Below are positions 1 to 7,987 of a stretch of 34,459 bases of DNA, piece by piece. Under the pieces are notes generated by a model. That model was not told where the DNA came from and made no database searches. It saw only the letters and a program-made list of their open reading frames with translations. Each line of letters starts with the position of its first letter. The stretch's first letter is position 1. The position numbers were made by a program, and so were the translations under genes. This stretch comes from Rickettsiales bacterium (lineage in GTDB: Bacteria > Pseudomonadota > Alphaproteobacteria > Rickettsiales > CANDYO01), in NCBI GenBank assembly GCA_025210695.1, contig JAOARE010000031.1:1-34459 (forward strand). Reading direction: 5' to 3'.

Positions 1-754
1 AAACTATAGAATCTGCTGTAGCTCTTTCAATTCCATAAACAACTCTTATAAAAGCAGTTCCCCATGCATCGGCAAATCCTTCCATTGGAGCAACCATCAT
101 TCCAGCAAAGAAACTCATAACCAATAATTTTTTATTACAAATAATTGCCTTAATATCCGTCCAAACATTAGCAGTTTTACTGGTAGACATTTTAGGCAAA
201 ACTATGTAAGTTGTAGCAGCAAGAATGAATCCAGCCATTACCAAGCTATTAACGGCCGCCTTAACACCAACAACATTAATCATTACTGTAAGTGGCTTTG
301 ATATATAAACTGCCGTCAATAAACCAACACATACTAAAGCTCCTAACATCATAGTGAAATGCTCTGGAAATACAGCTCTAAATATTTGAAAAGCCCCAAC
401 TATGGCTGCCGAAGTTCCCACTCCCACAAAAAACCTACCAAGAATAACTAATTGCCAATTATCACTAGCTGATATAGGCAACAAACCAAGTGCCACAACA
501 ACAATACTAAGTGGCATCACAATTTTCCCACCAAATCTACTTAATAATAAACCAAATGGAATTTGCATTAATATATAACCCACATAATAAATACCCGCAA
601 ATTCACCAAATTCTATTGCCCCTACCGAGAATTGCTGCATCAATTCTGGCATAATAATATTAGGCAATAAACGTGAAATATATTGATAACAATAAAATAA
701 AGTAATAAACAACCAAACAATCATAGCTGTTATAATACCTTTTCGACTCGTCAT
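1..754 (-). CDS. MFS transporter, C-terminus cut off by the window edge
   Basis: About 251 residues of an inner-membrane major facilitator superfamily transporter are visible and the frame is still open at base 1. Strongly hydrophobic segments alternate with short loops from residue 6 onward. The loop between helices 2 and 3 carries the MFS motif A form G-LLLSRFGGK (residues 68-77), and helix 4 begins ILGRFFVGVG with the usual Arg (R107). The start ATG at 754 is preceded by GGAAAGG at a suitable distance; an ATG three bases further upstream is out of frame and stops at once. Substrate cannot be told: intracellular alphaproteobacteria carry many such carriers for host metabolites (family knowledge). 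It is transcribed divergently from the gene at 919. The MFS assignment is firm, the substrate open. Confidence 0.85.
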   Translation of the reverse strand, partial: MTSRKGIITAMIVWLFITLFYCYQYISRLLPNIIMPELMQQFSVGAIEFGEFAGIYYVGYILMQIPFGLLLSRFGGKIVMPLSIVVVALGLLPISASDNWQLVILGRFFVGVGTSAAIVGAFQIFRAVFPEHFTMMLGALVCVGLLTAVYISKPLTVMINVVGVKAAVNSLVMAGFILAATTYIVLPKMSTSKTANVWTDIKAIICNKKLLVMSFFAGMMVAPMEGFADAWGTAFIRVVYGIERATADSIV

Positions 755-878
755 AACATAAACCTTTCCAAACAAAATTAAGAACTTGAGAATAAAATAT
801 ATTGTAAAAAAAGCAAGAAGATACTTATAACCAACCATCTTAACTAAAATTTAATTATTTAATTTTATCCTCTTAATA

Positions 879-907
879 TTGAAAATATTGAAAACATTTA
901 GTAGATT
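879..907 (+). promoter_or_regulatory. possible sigma70 promoter for the 919 gene
   Basis: TTGAAA (879-884), a 17-base spacer and TAGATT (902-907) match the sigma70 pattern moderately. The start would lie only a few bases before the ATG at 919, giving an almost leaderless message. This is weak evidence in such AT-rich sequence. Confidence 0.25.
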
Positions 908-918
908 AGAGTAATAAG

Positions 919-2820
919 ATGGTTGATATTTTTAAAGTTTACAGAAATCTAAAAAAACAAGAAAATCTTAATGCAGAAGAAACTGCATTTATAAATACTG
1001 TAGATAATATTGCAAAGCAATATCGTATTAGTCCAAATATTGACATTACAACAATTCTTGAAAATTATAATGACTCTCTTATGAAACTCGTAATCTCAGG
1101 AAAAAAGCCAAAATTCACACTTTATACACTTCTATCAAAGGGTTTTAGTAAAAAAGAGATCACACCTGAAAGCATTGAGTCTTTTTATACTGAATATACG
1201 AATTCTTTTAAAACAGCAGAATGCACAAAATCTATGGATCATATTGTAGCATTTGAAGCAAAATCACTGAGTCAAGAGAAGTTCGAATTAAAGGAAGAAG
1301 AATTCATATCTAGACTTGATAGCACTCTTTCTAAACTTAAGGAAATAAAAATTAAATTCATGGAGTCAATTGATATAAGAAGTAAAGAATCTAGAGAAGC
1401 AATATTAGCCAAACTTGACCAAAAAGTTTCTTCTTCATATATGAAATATTGCGACAAAATGATGGAAGAATTTCCTGAGAGCGCCAAGATAATTGAGAAA
1501 ATAAATAATTTTATTGGAAGCGAAGAACACAGGCAAACCCTTACAAAAATGAATAAAGAATCTAAAACTAATAGCTATATTAGCCCTATAAAAGTTTTCA
1601 CACAATCTTCTGAATATTTAAAATCTAAAGAAGAAGAGAAAAAAGCGTTTGCTCTTGCAAATTCTCCAACGGGAAGACTTCTTTACAACCACAAAGAAAA
1701 AGATAAGGTAAGAATAAAGAAAAGCAATGATCTAATAACCTCTTATACAAATAGACAAATAGAAGAAATAAGCATCTCTAAAGACAAGCCAGAAGAACTC
1801 TTAAAGCGATTTATAAATGGAATTAACGCATATAATAGACAAGAACTATCTGATGAAATAAGAAATGCATGTCAGAGATATTCTGAATCATTAATACAAA
1901 AACACCCTGAAATTCAAGATTCTACAAATGAAATAAGAGAATATATAAACTCCGATACATTTAAAACTTCTATAGATAGAGATATTATTAAATCATCAAA
2001 AGAATACTCAAAAAATCAAAAATTACTAAAAGGCAACATAAAAACAGCTAATGAAGAATTAGAGAAAGCCGTTATTTCTTTATCACCACCTCCTTTATTA
2101 TCCAGACCAAATGCAAAATTTGATAAAGTTATCCCTAAGGGAAACGCTGCAGTTATAGATAATTTAAAAATTCTTGTCGACCGTCTTAAAGAAAAAAAAG
2201 AAAGCATCCTAGCTAAAGTAAGCACAGAACATCAAGAAAATATGAGCACCGAATTAGACAAAAAGATAGAATCTTTATATGAAAGCCGTAAAAATGAACT
2301 AGCAACTGAAGCCGGCAACAAAGCAATCATAGAAAGCATAGATAAATTTACATCCTCAGAGAAAAATATCTCTAAAAACAAACACGAAGTAATAAAAGAA
2401 TTTAAAGAACAATATGGGTCTAAACAAAGAGATGCAAACGAACGTCAATTAGAGATGGCTAAAATAGCAAAACAAAAAGTTATTGAAGAGCTTAAAGAAT
2501 ATATCATCAACAAAAATGCTAAGAAGAAGCCTCCGCAAAAAGTTAATAATATGATTCAATCATATAATGAGCTTCTTAATAAAGAGCATAAAATACAACT
2601 TTCTGATATTGAAGAAGAGGCAAAGAAGTTAGCTACTGAAGAGATCAGAAAAAAAAGATCACGCTTTACTGGAATAATACAACATATTGCAGGAACCTCA
2701 AGCGCAAGCAAAGTAGAAGAAATAGTAAGTAATTTAAAAGGAGTTATGCAACATAGCAACCTAACAACTACCAGGCGCCCCCCCTCAATAAAAGGAAGAA
2801 CCCAAAACACAAGACACTAA
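919..2820 (+). CDS. unrecognised 633-residue Lys/Glu-rich helical protein with internal repeats
   Basis: I do not recognise a family. The protein is hydrophilic, with no signal peptide or membrane segment, and is rich in Lys, Glu, Ser and Ile in patterns typical of long helices and coiled coil. Three degenerate copies of a unit of about 54 residues can be aligned at 163-216, 308-361 and 443-496. Each has L-(D/S)-x-(K/E)-(V/I), then a helix, then I-x-x-(I/Y)-(N/D) followed by S-(E/D), ending in SK or FK; a partial fourth copy may lie near 536-575. A proline-rich hinge (SPPPLLSRP, 389-397) separates copies two and three. The last 15 residues are strongly basic (RR, K, R, RH), a feature reported for several type IV secretion substrates of Rickettsiales, so a secreted effector is possible but unproven. 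A cytoplasmic structural protein is the alternative. It converges on the response regulator 10 bases away. Confidence 0.75.
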   Translation: MVDIFKVYRNLKKQENLNAEETAFINTVDNIAKQYRISPNIDITTILENYNDSLMKLVISGKKPKFTLYTLLSKGFSKKEITPESIESFYTEYTNSFKTAECTKSMDHIVAFEAKSLSQEKFELKEEEFISRLDSTLSKLKEIKIKFMESIDIRSKESREAILAKLDQKVSSSYMKYCDKMMEEFPESAKIIEKINNFIGSEEHRQTLTKMNKESKTNSYISPIKVFTQSSEYLKSKEEEKKAFALANSPTGRLLYNHKEKDKVRIKKSNDLITSYTNRQIEEISISKDKPEELLKRFINGINAYNRQELSDEIRNACQRYSESLIQKHPEIQDSTNEIREYINSDTFKTSIDRDIIKSSKEYSKNQKLLKGNIKTANEELEKAVISLSPPPLLSRPNAKFDKVIPKGNAAVIDNLKILVDRLKEKKESILAKVSTEHQENMSTELDKKIESLYESRKNELATEAGNKAIIESIDKFTSSEKNISKNKHEVIKEFKEQYGSKQRDANERQLEMAKIAKQKVIEELKEYIINKNAKKKPPQKVNNMIQSYNELLNKEHKIQLSDIEEEAKKLATEEIRKKRSRFTGIIQHIAGTSSASKVEEIVSNLKGVMQHSNLTTTRRPPSIKGRTQNTRH

Positions 2821-2830
2821 TACATTCTTT

Positions 2831-3520
2831 TTATACTTTAACCGTGGAACGAACAACATTTAAAGAATATCCTGCTGAACGAATAGTTCTAATAAGAGAT
2901 GTTTCATCTTCATCTTCTTTCAAAGCTGACCTAAGTCTATTAATGTGAACATCTATTGTTCTTGGCTCGACTTGACTGCCATATCCCCAAACATGATTCA
3001 TAATATGTTCACGAGATAGCACTTTACCCGGAAGCTCTAAAAAACACTGAAGAATTTTGAACTCTGTTGGCCCCAAATGAATAGCTTTCCCCAAACGACT
3101 AACCTTAAAGGAACCCACCTGCATTTCAATGCCATTATAACTTAGAATTTTATTATTAGTGTATGAAATCTTTTCATTAGCAAGAGCCTTTACTTTTGAT
3201 ACCATTTCACTTGGTACAAATGGCTTTAATATATAATCACTAATATTGGTATTACCTTCCTGAGAGTTTTTACTTACCAAAATAATATGAATATTCTTAG
3301 TTTGATATTTTGCCTTTAAATTTGCGCATAAAACATTAACGCCAACCTCACCAGGGATATCTTCATCAACAATCAAAATACTTGGCTCAATCCTCTCAAT
3401 AGCTATAAAAAGGTCTTCCGTATTATAAGAAGAATTTACAATAAATCCATGACGCTCAAGATGGTAAGAAAGAACAGTTAACGTTGGATTATCTTTTAAA
3501 GCTAACAAAATAGATATCAT
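2831..3520 (-). CDS. OmpR/PhoB-family response regulator with degenerate receiver
   Basis: A 229-residue, two-domain transcription regulator. Residues 1-115 form a receiver-like domain. The phosphoacceptor Asp is present (D52 in LIVDEDIPG), as are S83 and the K99-P pair. However, the acidic pair that normally binds magnesium after strand 1 reads L8-K9 (followed by D10), and the segment between S83 and K99 is about six residues shorter than in PhoB. Residues 130-225 form a normal winged-helix DNA-binding domain (LGPTEFKIL, then RTIDVHINRLR, ending IRSAGYSLN). No histidine kinase lies nearby, so it is an orphan here. AGAAGGTG precedes the ATG at 3520. It has its own promoter just after the ATP synthase b gene. 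Its regulon is unknown; reduced or phosphorylation-independent activity is an inference. Confidence 0.88.
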   Translation of the reverse strand: MISILLALKDNPTLTVLSYHLERHGFIVNSSYNTEDLFIAIERIEPSILIVDEDIPGEVGVNVLCANLKAKYQTKNIHIILVSKNSQEGNTNISDYILKPFVPSEMVSKVKALANEKISYTNNKILSYNGIEMQVGSFKVSRLGKAIHLGPTEFKILQCFLELPGKVLSREHIMNHVWGYGSQVEPRTIDVHINRLRSALKEDEDETSLIRTIRSAGYSLNVVRSTVKV

Positions 3521-3575
3521 ATCACCTTCTCAATTGCATCGATCTTCAAAAGACCTTAATATTAGTTACCTAAAA

Positions 3576-3604
3576 TTAATAACCTATATATTAATTGCAG
3601 TCAA
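3576..3604 (-). promoter_or_regulatory. probable promoter of the response regulator gene
   Basis: On the minus strand TTGACT (3599-3604), a 17-base spacer and TATTAA (3576-3581) lie between the stop of the b-subunit gene and the regulator start at 3520. This suggests that the regulator is transcribed separately from the ATP synthase operon. Confidence 0.5.
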
Positions 3605-3609
3605 GAATT

Positions 3610-4113
3610 CTAAGATAAATATAATGTATTTCCCTTAACATGTGATGATATTGCATCAATTGAATTTTTTATGAACTGTTTTTGCTGCTGATCAACCTTA
3701 GTATAAGGCAACATATCTATGCTTGCAGACACAGCGAGATTAACTGCTTCCAAGCGCAATTCAGACAAAACCTTTTGCTCACTACTATGAATTTTATTAA
3801 GAATATTTTGAGTTCTAGCCTTCAACTTTATTGAAACTTCCTGCTCAGCTTCTTCTCTCAGTTGCTTTATTTCTAAGTCAGCCGTTTTTAAAATATCCTT
3901 CACCTTTTGCTTAGAGGAGCGATGAAGCAATCTATACTCTTTAAGTAATGCATCAGCCTCTTCACTTATTGTAGAAACTTCTTTAAACTTACTGTCAATA
4001 GATTGAACCTTATCTGATAAGGCCGATAAAGCAAAAGACTTTACGTATTTAAACACCAAAGAAACAAAAATTACTATAGATGCAGCCAACCAAAAACTTT
4101 CATTAAACACCAT
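3610..4113 (-). CDS. atpF: F0F1 ATP synthase subunit b
   Basis: Peripheral stalk subunit of ATP synthase: a single N-terminal membrane helix (about residues 4-24) followed by a long charged helical region that dimerises with b' and holds the F1 head through the delta subunit. The open frame continues upstream to a TTG at 4131, but the ATG at 4113 is preferred. AAAGGTGG lies just before it, and the protein then begins MVFNESFWLAASIV, with the membrane helix close to the N-terminus as in homologues. This gives 167 residues. The start overlaps the end of the b' gene by 11 bases, so the two are probably translationally coupled. It is the last gene of the F0 operon; the F1 genes are not in this window, as is usual in alphaproteobacteria. 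Confidence 0.92.
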   Translation of the reverse strand: MVFNESFWLAASIVIFVSLVFKYVKSFALSALSDKVQSIDSKFKEVSTISEEADALLKEYRLLHRSSKQKVKDILKTADLEIKQLREEAEQEVSIKLKARTQNILNKIHSSEQKVLSELRLEAVNLAVSASIDMLPYTKVDQQQKQFIKNSIDAISSHVKGNTLYLS

Positions 4114-4594
4114 GACCACCTTTAGACTCAATCTGTTTTAATATTGCTTCTTTTGTTACTTTAATATCAAGCAAACTAGATAAAACTTCCTCGGCAGCCT
4201 CGGCAGCAATTTGATTAACATCATCTCTTGCTTCTTTTTTATACTCTTTTAGTTTTTGCTCAGACTCACTTATAATTACTTTCATACCCAACTCATGTTC
4301 TGTGAGTTTATGATCCATAATTGTAGATATCTCTTTTACAGACTCTGAAATCATATTGCTTTTTGTTTTCATAGCCTGGTTGATAATTTTCTCATAATCA
4401 TCTTTTAATCTAGAAGCTTCTTTCCTGTTTTTTTCAGCCTTAGATAAAGCATGAGATATTTTACTATCCCTTTCACGAAAAATCTCAACCATTTTCGGCA
4501 AACAAAACCTATTTAATATGAAATATAGCAAGGTAAAGCTTACTACAAGCCAAAACAATTGGGGTAAGAATGTGGATATATCAAGCTGAGGCAT
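4103..4594 (-). CDS. atpX: F0F1 ATP synthase subunit b' (second b-type subunit)
   Basis: 163 residues: an N-terminal segment MPQLDISTFLPQLFW leads into one membrane helix (about 10-30), then a charged coiled-coil stalk (40-140). The order c, b', b and the short PQLD-type N-terminus identify this as the divergent b' subunit typical of alphaproteobacteria and cyanobacteria, which pairs with b in the peripheral stalk. It sits 20 bases after the c-subunit gene and overlaps the b gene. Family assignment is secure; which copy is called b or b' rests on gene order and on the N-terminal motif. The symbol for b' varies between databases. Confidence 0.92.
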   Translation of the reverse strand: MPQLDISTFLPQLFWLVVSFTLLYFILNRFCLPKMVEIFRERDSKISHALSKAEKNRKEASRLKDDYEKIINQAMKTKSNMISESVKEISTIMDHKLTEHELGMKVIISESEQKLKEYKKEARDDVNQIAAEAAEEVLSSLLDIKVTKEAILKQIESKGGHGV

Positions 4595-4614
4595 ATCTAT
4601 TTAAGAAAACCTAA

Positions 4615-4839
4615 TTATTTAAAAAGTAAAATTAAAGCAACACCTAGTGCAAAAATCCCCATAGCCTCTGCCATTGCTGCACCAATAATTGCACGTGCAA
4701 ATAATTTGTTTTCTTGAGCAGGATTGCGAGCTATCGCATTAAGCAAGCTTGAAAATATATTTGCCACTCCAAAAGCAGCACCTAACATTCCAAAACTCAT
4801 AAGACCTATTGCAATATATTTCAATGAATCTGCATCCAT
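4615..4839 (-). CDS. atpE: F0F1 ATP synthase subunit c
   Basis: A 74-residue proteolipid of two membrane helices joined by the polar loop ARNP (37-40), which contacts the F1 central stalk. The proton-carrying carboxylate is E58 in the second helix (GAAMAEAMGIF). The glycine-rich first helix allows tight packing of the c-ring. A strong ribosome-binding site (AAGGAGAG) precedes the ATG at 4839, fitting the high copy number needed for a ring. A proton rather than sodium enzyme is likely because no obvious sodium-site set of polar residues surrounds E58; this is inference. Confidence 0.95.
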   Translation of the reverse strand: MDADSLKYIAIGLMSFGMLGAAFGVANIFSSLLNAIARNPAQENKLFARAIIGAAMAEAMGIFALGVALILLFK

Positions 4840-4914
4840 ATTTTACTCTCCTTAAAAATTAAAAATTAAATTACTAACTTAATATCAGCACAATATAGTT
4901 ACATAACTACAACT

Positions 4915-5640
4915 TTAATGCAAGTTAATGGCGTCATTTAAATATACGCATGTCAATATTGTAAATAGATAAGCTTGTAAAATAGCAACAAAAAACTCAA
5001 ATCCTACCATCACCACCATAAATGGTATTGGGAGAAACCCATACACCCCCATCATCACAACAAATCCAGCCAATACTTTTAGCAACACATGACCGGCTAT
5101 CATATTTCCAGCCAAACGAATGGATAAGCTTACAGGACGAGATAAAAAAGAAAACAACTCAATCAATATCATTAATGGAGCAATATACAATGGAGTTCCA
5201 TGCGGCAAAAATAATGATAAAAACTTCAATCCATGTTTTACAAATCCAGTAATAGTAACTGCAGCAAAAACCATCACGGCCATTACAAAAGTTACTATCA
5301 CATGACTAGTGACCGTAAACCCATAGGGCATCATACCGAGTAAATTCAAAGTTAAAATAAATGTAAATAATGTAAATATAAACGGAAAGAATGGCTTGCT
5401 TGATTTGCCAGCTGCTTCATAGAGTGTATTATCAATAAATTCAAACACTATCTCTGCCGAGCTTTGCAATTTATTTGGAACTATAGTCGCGGACTTAAAT
5501 GACAAATAAAAGAATCCCGCCACTAAAACCACTGCTATTAACATAAACACCGCAGAATTAGTTAAACTAACATCATAACCAAATAGAGATATATCAACCA
5601 ATGATTTAACTTGAAACTGAGCGAATGGATTAAGTGACAT
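4915..5640 (-). CDS. atpB: F0F1 ATP synthase subunit a
   Basis: The 241-residue membrane subunit that provides the two proton half-channels next to the c-ring. The essential arginine is R175 within [14 protein letters not shown], and the late glutamine Q222 ([10 protein letters not shown]) is also in place. Five to six hydrophobic segments are visible, starting near residue 26. The length is normal for alphaproteobacteria. It is separated from atpE by 75 bases without a recognisable gene and lies 15 bases after atpI, so it belongs to the same F0 transcript. Confidence 0.95.
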   Translation of the reverse strand: MSLNPFAQFQVKSLVDISLFGYDVSLTNSAVFMLIAVVLVAGFFYLSFKSATIVPNKLQSSAEIVFEFIDNTLYEAAGKSSKPFFPFIFTLFTFILTLNLLGMMPYGFTVTSHVIVTFVMAVMVFAAVTITGFVKHGLKFLSLFLPHGTPLYIAPLMILIELFSFLSRPVSLSIRLAGNMIAGHVLLKVLAGFVVMMGVYGFLPIPFMVVMVGFEFFVAILQAYLFTILTCVYLNDAINLH

Positions 5641-5655
5641 TTTTACTCTTTTTTA

Positions 5656-5910
5656 TTATTTGTATTTATTATAAATATTATAGAAAGCAGATATTAAACC
5701 AAGAATTAAAAAGAATAACAAGAACAATACTTTGGTATTAAAATACTGATCAAGATAATATCCAAAAAATCCCCCCACTCCAATACCAGCAAACAACTCT
5801 GAAATTACAAAAAACCCCGTGTCAAAAGAGCGGTTTTTTTTATCATTCGAGATAAAATGCTTTTGCTTATATTTAAATAGCTTTTTCTCTAACTCTTTTA
5901 GCTTATCCAA
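5656..5910 (-). CDS. atpI: AtpI/F0F1 assembly protein, non-ATG start
   Basis: An 84-residue small membrane protein with a charged N-terminal region (1-30) and two membrane helices (about 33-53 with a GIGVGGFFGYYLD turn, and 61-79). Position at the head of the F0 operon and this two-helix pattern identify AtpI, which assists c-ring assembly or magnesium supply in other bacteria. There is no methionine codon after the first position: the reading frame from the last upstream stop offers only TTG at 5910 (or ATT/ATA) as a start. AAAGG lies about 13 bases upstream. A weak start fits a low-abundance assembly factor encoded ahead of abundant subunits. The exact N-terminus is uncertain by a few codons. 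Confidence 0.82.
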   Translation of the reverse strand: MDKLKELEKKLFKYKQKHFISNDKKNRSFDTGFFVISELFAGIGVGGFFGYYLDQYFNTKVLFLLFFLILGLISAFYNIYNKYK

Positions 5911-5951
5911 ATAAAAAACAAACCTTTTATAAAAAATTTTTATACTTTAGT

Positions 5952-5980
5952 ATAGTATGAATAGCCGATTAATCTGTCAA
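5952..5980 (-). promoter_or_regulatory. near-consensus sigma70 promoter of the F0 ATP synthase operon
   Basis: On the minus strand TTGACA (5975-5980) is followed by exactly 17 bases and TACTAT (5952-5957). It lies in the only gap between the glycosyltransferase stop and atpI, pointing into atpI. This is the best-scoring promoter-like sequence in the left half of the window. Confidence 0.65.
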
Positions 5981-5991
5981 GAAGGAATAAA

Positions 5992-7839
5992 CTATCTAGA
6001 ATAATTATTTATACCAATACTAATATTTTTATTATAAGACTCAAAAGCAGAGTTATATCCATAATACAACCTTTTAACTTTCTGAATAATCCCTTCCTTA
6101 GATCTACTGCTTAAAGGATGAAAATACATTGGAGGAAGAGCAATATCGATTGTTGACTTAGAGCGCTCATATAAATGTTCTATTAATGCAGCAGATATAT
6201 CCAATGTCTTTCCTTTTGATATATACTTCTCAATCTTATTAAGAACTTCATCTAAAACATTATGATTAGGCTTTGAAGCAATAAAATTATTATCTACTCT
6301 TAACCTCAAAGAATCTGGAATTATAGGCAACAACCCTAAATACAAATCATACTTATTATTTAACTCATATAAAGTTTGCCTAATCCTTAAATAAAGGTGA
6401 TTAATATAAATTCCCCCATATTTAGTAATAATATTAATAGCCAAATAAAATTTTCTTTCTTTATCATTTGAAAAAATTTTTGATTTACTAATAATCCCAG
6501 GAAATTCACTCTCTATTAGATCGTTATTCCATATAACCAACTTAAACCCAGGATTATTCTCCTTAAAAGAATTAATATAATCATCTGATATTACATCATC
6601 ATAAGCTATAAAATGTACTAAGCTATCTATCTTCGACACCTCGTTAAAAGGAAGATTCCCACTAGGGGAATTATCATTATATAAAGATTCTAAACCTTTA
6701 AATAACACCTTATCTTTTTTAGATATATCATCATAATAACTTTCAAACTGCTTATCATAAAAACCAAATCCATCCCTAAAAGACACAAACTTCATCAAAG
6801 AATTCTGCTCAAAATAATCATGATAGGAAAAAGTTTCTGGTTGAACATCATAAAAAACACAACATTTTTTACTGCGCTTATATACCCAATTTGAAATTGG
6901 ATCCTGAGAATAAATATTAAAGATTTTGCTTATATAAGAAAAAGCAGAGCTTTGAATCCTTTTAAAATAATTATTATGAAAATCATCCAAGAAAAAATAC
7001 TTAATTGGATAAAAATAAGTAACAGGAAGGGCTATTGCATTATCCTCTAAAGAAACCTCTTCTAGAAAAGATTCTGTTAAAGGCCCCATAGACCTTTCAA
7101 TCGCCAAATGATGAATGTCTTTATCTCCAGATCTATTAAATTTGTCTTCCACCTGATCCCAATGATTTCTTACATTTTCTAGCAGTTTCTTTATTACTTT
7201 ATGCTGAGGGGCGCTCGCCATAACAGCAGAAGCTATAGTTGGGCTCCCCCAATCCAAAGGGAATTCTAGCCCAAAATAAGCTTCATATAAATGATTAAGA
7301 TCATCAAAAGGTTTTATACATCTAGTATCCATATCTATATAAACTCCTCCATAATCTTTAAGAATCTGATACCGCAAAATATCTGACTTCTCAGCTAGGC
7401 TTTTGGTATCATCATATAAATCCCTATTTTCAAAATTTAGCGCATCAATTTCCCTTTCCGTCCATAGTCTATAATCCCAATCAGGATGCAAATCTTTACA
7501 AGTTTTTTGATAATATTGATATATTGGAGGAATAGAGCCACCAATCCAAATCTGATGAATAATTTTAGGAATATACGGATCTAATCTGTACTTCTTTTTA
7601 GAAGGTTTGTTTTTATTATAAAGATTTCTAAAAAAGTCCATCCTTTCTTTTGAATATGGCCTTTGAAAATAAATATGATATTCTTTTGGGTTTTTTATTC
7701 CCATAGAATAATCAAAATCTACATCTATAAAACCTCTGTCATTGGCTCTAGAGTCAAAAGAAGACAGTAAAACTGCTAGCACTATAACACCAAAAACAAG
7801 AAAATACTTGTTAAATTTACAAATTAACAACCTGAACAC
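5992..7839 (-). CDS. secreted GT32-type (DXD) glycosyltransferase with a second, catalytically dead GT domain
   Basis: A 615-residue protein. Residues 1-32 look like a Sec signal peptide (hydrophobic 12-27, then SFDSRA before Asn33). Domain one (about 89-282) is a sugar-nucleotide transferase of the DXD/GT32 type related to clostridial glucosylating toxins: IPKIIHQIWIG (90-100), S152-D153 and R156, then GGVYIDMD with the metal-binding D169-x-D171, and ALPVTYFYP (270-278). Domain two (about 405-577) repeats the same landmarks (HFIAYDD, PGFKLVIWN, YGGIYINHL, ALPPMYFHP), but the aligned catalytic positions are N480 and L482 instead of DXD, and K463, F464 and A467 instead of S-D and R. It is probably exported and may modify a host or surface target; the substrate is unknown. 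The start is GTG 7839 or, more likely by spacing from GGAG, TTG 7830; an out-of-frame 12-codon frame (7817-7852) overlaps it. A type II membrane anchor is an alternative to secretion. Confidence 0.85.
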   Translation of the reverse strand: MFRLLICKFNKYFLVFGVIVLAVLLSSFDSRANDRGFIDVDFDYSMGIKNPKEYHIYFQRPYSKERMDFFRNLYNKNKPSKKKYRLDPYIPKIIHQIWIGGSIPPIYQYYQKTCKDLHPDWDYRLWTEREIDALNFENRDLYDDTKSLAEKSDILRYQILKDYGGVYIDMDTRCIKPFDDLNHLYEAYFGLEFPLDWGSPTIASAVMASAPQHKVIKKLLENVRNHWDQVEDKFNRSGDKDIHHLAIERSMGPLTESFLEEVSLEDNAIALPVTYFYPIKYFFLDDFHNNYFKRIQSSAFSYISKIFNIYSQDPISNWVYKRSKKCCVFYDVQPETFSYHDYFEQNSLMKFVSFRDGFGFYDKQFESYYDDISKKDKVLFKGLESLYNDNSPSGNLPFNEVSKIDSLVHFIAYDDVISDDYINSFKENNPGFKLVIWNNDLIESEFPGIISKSKIFSNDKERKFYLAINIITKYGGIYINHLYLRIRQTLYELNNKYDLYLGLLPIIPDSLRLRVDNNFIASKPNHNVLDEVLNKIEKYISKGKTLDISAALIEHLYERSKSTIDIALPPMYFHPLSSRSKEGIIQKVKRLYYGYNSAFESYNKNISIGINNYSR

Positions 7840-7987
7840 TCCACAAAAACATAATTATTTTCATAATGTTACAAACACCTAAAATTATCCTTTTTTAAAA
7901 GCCTTTATATAACAAAAATCTATGATAAAATATAATAATCATATATACTATACATTCTAAGGTAATTTCATATATTTCATATAACTT

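Noticed and set aside
877-897. Short direct repeat of ATTGAAAA before the 919 gene
   Set aside because: Two short AT-rich copies only; too small and simple to call a repeat element.
5022-5305. Two overlapping plus-strand open frames inside atpB
   Set aside because: They lie antisense to a fully conserved subunit a gene and their products resemble no protein; they are shadows of the real frame.
7840-7987. Candidate origin or promoter region upstream of dnaB
   Set aside because: The gap is AT-rich with a TATAAT at 7931, but I found no convincing -35 box, DnaA-box cluster or tandem repeat.
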